Shown here piece by piece: positions 5,086-7,423 of a stretch of 7,423 nucleotides of DNA. Position 1 is the stretch's first letter. The number at the start of each line of letters is the position of its first letter. This DNA is from an uncultured Lachnospiraceae bacterium (GTDB lineage: Bacteria > Bacillota_A > Clostridia > Lachnospirales > Lachnospiraceae). Where the stretch lies: the NCBI GenBank assembly GCA_910585855.1, contig CAJUGZ010000220.1, forward strand, positions 1 through 7,423, given 5' to 3'. A program made the translations under genes and the position numbers. The notes beneath the pieces are model-generated. The model did no database searches and had not been told where the DNA came from. It was given only the letters and a program-made list of their open reading frames with translations.

Positions 5086-5246
5086 GGGAAGTATAGTCCA
5101 AATCTGAAAAGAGGTCTGCATAGGATCATTATTTCTTGCCGGTATATTACACTACAATGAATATTTTAGCGTCTTATGTGTCCGTTACGAGGAAATGCTA
5201 AGCGCAAGCGAGCCCGGAATAGAGCCCCCTTTCGCTTTCGGCGTCC
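5086..5246 (+). repeat. Hairpin repeat element, copy C (diverged, 5' half decayed)
   Basis: The 3' half (about 5167-5246) closely matches A and B: AGCGTCTTATGTGTCCG, then TTACGAGGAAATG, GCTAAGCGCAAGCG, AGCCCGG, a 24-bp arm position (5219-5242) and GGCGTCC. The 5' half is recognisable but worn: GTATAGTCC for the flank, AATCTGAAAAGAGGTCTGC for the arm (close to copy A's arm, not to C's own right arm) and GGATCATTATTTC for the core start. The apical stem is lost: its 3' strand AGCGTCT remains, but the 5' strand is replaced by unrelated bases with a short insertion. The arms pair only roughly. It ends 4 bp from the kinase stop codon. Orientation is the same as A and opposite to B, so B and C diverge from one another. 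Confidence 0.78.
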
Positions 5247-5250
5247 CCCT

Positions 5251-6447
5251 TCAAACATAAAATCTAATACGAAATCTTGCCCCTTTATCTCTGCAATTTT
5301 CAGCAAATATCTCTCCATTTTGCCGTTCTACAATAGATTTTGCAAGGGCAAGTCCAATTCCGATACTGTCTTTTTTACTGTGTTTTCCTTTATAAAATCT
5401 TTGAAAGATAGAAGAAAGTTCTTCCGCATCTAATCCTTCTCCCTCATCTTCAATTTGAATTTCAGTATAGATTGGGTTTTGAAAAGCTGTAATAGAAATC
5501 GTACTAAATTCCGGTGAATGTTCGCAGCAGTTTTTTAAAATATTGCTGATTCCTTCCGCAGTCCATCCAATATCACAGAGGAAAGAATACTCTGAACAGT
5601 TTTGTATTTGAAGTTTTTGCTGTTTTTCTTTTAAAAGGGGGAGGATAGGTTCTGCTGCACAGGAGAGAAGTTCTTCAATAGGAATTTCCTTTTGCTCTAA
5701 CTGCAGTACACCTGCATCAATACGGGAAAGATTTAATAGAGCAGTTACCAATAACCGCAGATGTTCTGTTTGGGATAAAATCTGTTCTACAATTTGCTTC
5801 TCCTTTGTTTTTTCAATTTGCTGGTATAACAGTTCTGCAGTTAGGGAAAGAGAAGTCAGAGGTGTTTTTAGCTGGTGGGAAATATCCGCCATATTTTTTG
5901 CCAGATTTTCTTTTGTATCGATTGCTTTTTTTTGACTTTCTCGAAGCATAACAATAGTTTTATAGATTTCATCTTCTAAAAGAGAAAAAGAATCTTCTGT
6001 TTTATAGGGACGAAGCGGATAACTGCCTGCGTTGATTTGTTTTAAGTAGTCAGTTAAACTTTGAATCCTTGCCTGTGTTTGTCTGTTTTGATAAGAGAGC
6101 AGACTCAAAAAGAAAGTAAATAAAAAGCATAATGCCAGTCCGGCAAAAATCCATAGAAGAAACTGTTCTTTAAAAGTAAGTAATTGTCCAAAGTAGCCAT
6201 AACTTTTTAAAATAGGAAGACCGAGAGAAATGTATTCTTTAGAGGGCTGCTTTAAAGCATAGATAATAGAAGATAGATCCTGATCACTTTTTGATATTTC
6301 AAATGTGACAGCTGCCATGCGCTGATAGAATTGTTGTTCATGAAGAGAAAGGATAAGACGGATAAGCAGTAAAAAAAAGAATAGAAAACAAAGAGTAAAA
6401 AAAAGAAATTTGACTGAAAAGGACAGTTTATTTTTTTTATTCTTCAT
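5251..6447 (-). CDS. Two-component sensor histidine kinase (HisKA/HATPase_c)
   Basis: This 398-aa membrane sensor phosphorylates the response regulator encoded just upstream. A basic N-terminus (MKNKKNK) leads to TM1 (about 12-35), a short external segment of about 60 residues (36-95), TM2 (96-119) and a HAMP-like linker (about 120-170; LTDYLKQINAGSYPL). HisKA follows with phospho-acceptor His191 in DISHQLKTPLTSL, then the ATPase domain with N-box NILKN (302-306), G1 DEGEG (334-338), F-box FQRFYKG and G2 GIGLALAKS (363-371). All catalytic motifs are present. The start at 6447 is chosen because GGAGGA (6453-6458) lies 5 bases before it; an upstream ATG at 6513 would add 22 residues inside the regulator gene without a ribosome site. 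It overlaps the regulator by 11 bp, so the two are translationally coupled. The external segment is longer than the about 25 residues of intramembrane-sensing BceS-type kinases, so direct ligand sensing is plausible. Element C follows the stop after 4 bp. Confidence 0.94.
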   Translation of the reverse strand: MKNKKNKLSFSVKFLFFTLCFLFFFLLLIRLILSLHEQQFYQRMAAVTFEISKSDQDLSSIIYALKQPSKEYISLGLPILKSYGYFGQLLTFKEQFLLWIFAGLALCFLFTFFLSLLSYQNRQTQARIQSLTDYLKQINAGSYPLRPYKTEDSFSLLEDEIYKTIVMLRESQKKAIDTKENLAKNMADISHQLKTPLTSLSLTAELLYQQIEKTKEKQIVEQILSQTEHLRLLVTALLNLSRIDAGVLQLEQKEIPIEELLSCAAEPILPLLKEKQQKLQIQNCSEYSFLCDIGWTAEGISNILKNCCEHSPEFSTISITAFQNPIYTEIQIEDEGEGLDAEELSSIFQRFYKGKHSKKDSIGIGLALAKSIVERQNGEIFAENCRDKGARFRIRFYV

Positions 6448-7126
6448 GATAATCCTCCACTTTATATCCGATTCCACGAATTGTTTTAATAAATTGCCCC
6501 GAATCGGATGCAAGTTTGCTGCGCAGGCGTTTCATCATTACAGTTAAAGTATTGTCATTGACATATTTTCCTTCGGCATCCCAAAGATGTGTCAATAACA
6601 TATCCCTTGTTAAAGTTCGATTTTTATTGATTAATAAATATTCTAACAGGCGGTATTCCCCGACAGTCAATTCCACAGGTTTTCCCTGAAAGGTAACAGA
6701 GGTATTTTTTTTATTAAGTACCAGATCCTGACAGCGCAAAAAATCCATATCTTTTGAATGTTGTTTAGAGCGGCGAATAACAGCAGCAATACGAGAAAGT
6801 AAAACAGCGAGCGTAAAAGGTTTTGTAACATAATCATCCGCTCCTAAATCCAACCCTCGGACAATATCGGCATCTTCATCTCGGGCAGTTAAGATAATAA
6901 TAGGAATTTGCTGTTTCGCACCGATTTGCTCACAAAAAGAAAACCCTGTTCCGTCAGGTAGATTGAGATCCAGTAAAATAAGATCTGGTTCAAAAGAAAG
7001 TGCAGTTTTTGCTTCTGATAAAGTTTGGGCAGTAGAAATTTGATAGTCAGAAAGCAGCAATGTTTCTTTTAAAGTATATAAAATTGTTTCATCATCCTCA
7101 ACAATTAAAATATGATACTGACTCAT
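6437..7126 (-). CDS. OmpR/PhoB-family response regulator
   Basis: This 229-aa transcription factor is the partner of the kinase it overlaps. The receiver domain (about 1-120) has the acidic pocket E10/D11/D12, phospho-acceptor D53 in LILLDLNLPDG, switch T80 in IIILTARDED and K102 in YVTKPF. The winged-helix DNA-binding domain (about 128-225) shows ELTVGEYRLLEYLL, the recognition-helix region NDNTLTVMMKRLRSKL and the wing IKTIRGIGYKVE. These are full-length, intact features of the family, which binds tandem half-sites 10-11 bp apart as a dimer. AGGAGG (7135-7140) lies 8 bases before the ATG. Likely targets are the ABC operon, whose promoter has 11-bp-spaced TGTCA repeats, and possibly others; no such repeat is visible upstream of this gene itself, so strong autoregulation through the same site is not suggested. 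Confidence 0.96.
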   Translation of the reverse strand: MSQYHILIVEDDETILYTLKETLLLSDYQISTAQTLSEAKTALSFEPDLILLDLNLPDGTGFSFCEQIGAKQQIPIIILTARDEDADIVRGLDLGADDYVTKPFTLAVLLSRIAAVIRRSKQHSKDMDFLRCQDLVLNKKNTSVTFQGKPVELTVGEYRLLEYLLINKNRTLTRDMLLTHLWDAEGKYVNDNTLTVMMKRLRSKLASDSGQFIKTIRGIGYKVEDYHEE

Positions 7127-7172
7127 AATATTTTCCTCCTAATTGATTTTTATCTTATCCCCCTATTCTTTC

Positions 7173-7232
7173 ATTCTAGGTGTTTCCACAGAAGTTCAAG
7201 ACTTTCTAACCGTTTTCTGAAGTCGCAGTCAA
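7173..7232 (-). promoter_or_regulatory. Candidate promoters of the two-component operon
   Basis: Two weak options are seen on the - strand. TTGACT (7232-7227), an 18-bp spacer and TAGAAA (7208-7203) would start near 7196. TTGAAC (7198-7193), a short 15-bp spacer and TAGAAT (7178-7173) would start near 7166. Neither is a consensus match in both boxes, and I cannot decide between them. Confidence 0.3.
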
Positions 7233-7420
7233 AGGATAGGAGCAAACTGCTTCTCGCTGTTAGTTGAATCACGGCAGAAACGATGTATTATTACAGAACA
7301 AGTCTTCCGCAAAGTTTAGATATAGTTTTTTTTTGTTTCGGAGTTAAGAAACAGCCAGATTCGAAAACGGTGGGTAGCCTGCAGTGACTTTGGAAAAAAG
7401 TTAGAAGTTCTTGGACTTCT
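7190..7420. repeat. Imperfect inverted repeat about 230 bp across
   Basis: Bases 7190-7210 (AGAAGTTCAAGACTTTC and on) match the reverse complement of 7400-7420 at 18 of 21 positions. Just inside, ACCGTTTTC (7209-7217) has its exact complement GAAAACGGT at 7364-7372. The right arm is itself a small hairpin (AGAAGT/ACTTCT, 7403-7408 with 7415-7420). The sequence does not resemble elements A-C. It could be the ends of a small mobile element or a decayed palindrome; nothing in between is recognisable. Confidence 0.4.
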
Positions 7421-7423
7421 GCT

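Larger units (their letters stand above)
7171..7422 (-). pseudogene. Possible decayed 3' end of a gene, unidentified
   Basis: One - strand frame is open from the window edge for 43 codons (AEVQELLTFFQSHCRLPTVF and on), meets two adjacent TAA stops (7293-7288), and then stays open for 38 more codons to a TGA at 7171-7173, ending RLESLELLWKHLE. Both halves look protein-like (hydrophobic and charged residues alternate as in amphipathic helices). A gene end broken by the double stop, or a real gene stopping at 7291 followed by chance open sequence, would both explain it. In AT-rich DNA an open run of about 40 codons is not rare, so this is tentative. I do not recognise the family. The candidate promoters of the two-component operon lie in its second half. 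Confidence 0.2.

Noticed and set aside
4963..5160. 65-codon + strand ORF across elements B and C
   Set aside because: The start lies in B's arm and the end in C; no ribosome site. Only the middle stretch looks protein-like and is noted as a possible remnant.
1168..5246. Elements A-C as true integron attC sites
   Set aside because: No recognisable GTTRRRY core sites, no integrase and no cassette-like ORFs; only the bulged-hairpin logic is similar.
5251..6513. Longer kinase with start at 6513
   Set aside because: Adds 22 residues lying inside the regulator gene with no ribosome site; GGAGGA points to the ATG at 6447.

Overview
The window looks like a low-GC Bacillota chromosome, most likely a gut-type Clostridia (Oscillospirales/Ruminococcaceae-like). 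The grounds are an AT-rich composition, strong GGAGG ribosome binding sites on nearly every gene, an OmpR/HisKA two-component pair beside a Firmicutes-style FtsX-type ABC exporter, and a small ribbon-helix-helix protein of a kind common on Clostridia accessory DNA. This assignment is inference; no marker gene is present.

Left part (1-1160, + strand) is accessory in character. It begins inside the 3' end of a gene encoding a perfectly phased 11-residue repeat (33-bp DNA unit, five copies plus a stub, stop at 177-179). A promoter follows whose -10 lies inside a 7-bp-arm palindrome, then a 157-aa ribbon-helix-helix protein with an unrecognised C-terminal extension. Next comes an extended -10 promoter and a 92-aa protein with two membrane segments and a four-cysteine zinc ribbon.

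Right part (1361-7126, all - strand) is a sensing/export module. Transcription order is response regulator (7126-6437), histidine kinase (6447-5251, overlapping the regulator by 11 bp), an intergenic region of about 525 bp, ABC ATPase (4725-4021) and an 887-aa FtsX-family permease with two large extracytoplasmic domains (4024-1361, joined by an ATGA overlap). The ABC operon has its own promoter, preceded by 11-bp-spaced TGTCA direct repeats that look like a PhoB/OmpR-family box. The simplest model is that an envelope signal activates the kinase, the phosphorylated regulator binds this box, and the transporter is induced.

The most unusual content is a family of three about 155-bp hairpin elements: A (1168-1323, +), B (4830-4984, -) and C (5086-5246, +). 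A and B sit on either side of the ABC operon in inverted orientation, and B and C fill the gap between the kinase and the transporter. Each intact copy has 24-bp complementary outer arms whose inner about 17 bp differ completely between copies while staying self-complementary. Inside the arms is a conserved core folding into a bulged hairpin that also shows compensatory changes, and a nearly invariant unpaired 3' segment. No protein that could move or process them is encoded here. I do not recognise the family by name.

The right end (7127-7423) holds the regulator's upstream region, an imperfect inverted repeat about 230 bp across, and what may be a decayed 3' gene end on the - strand.
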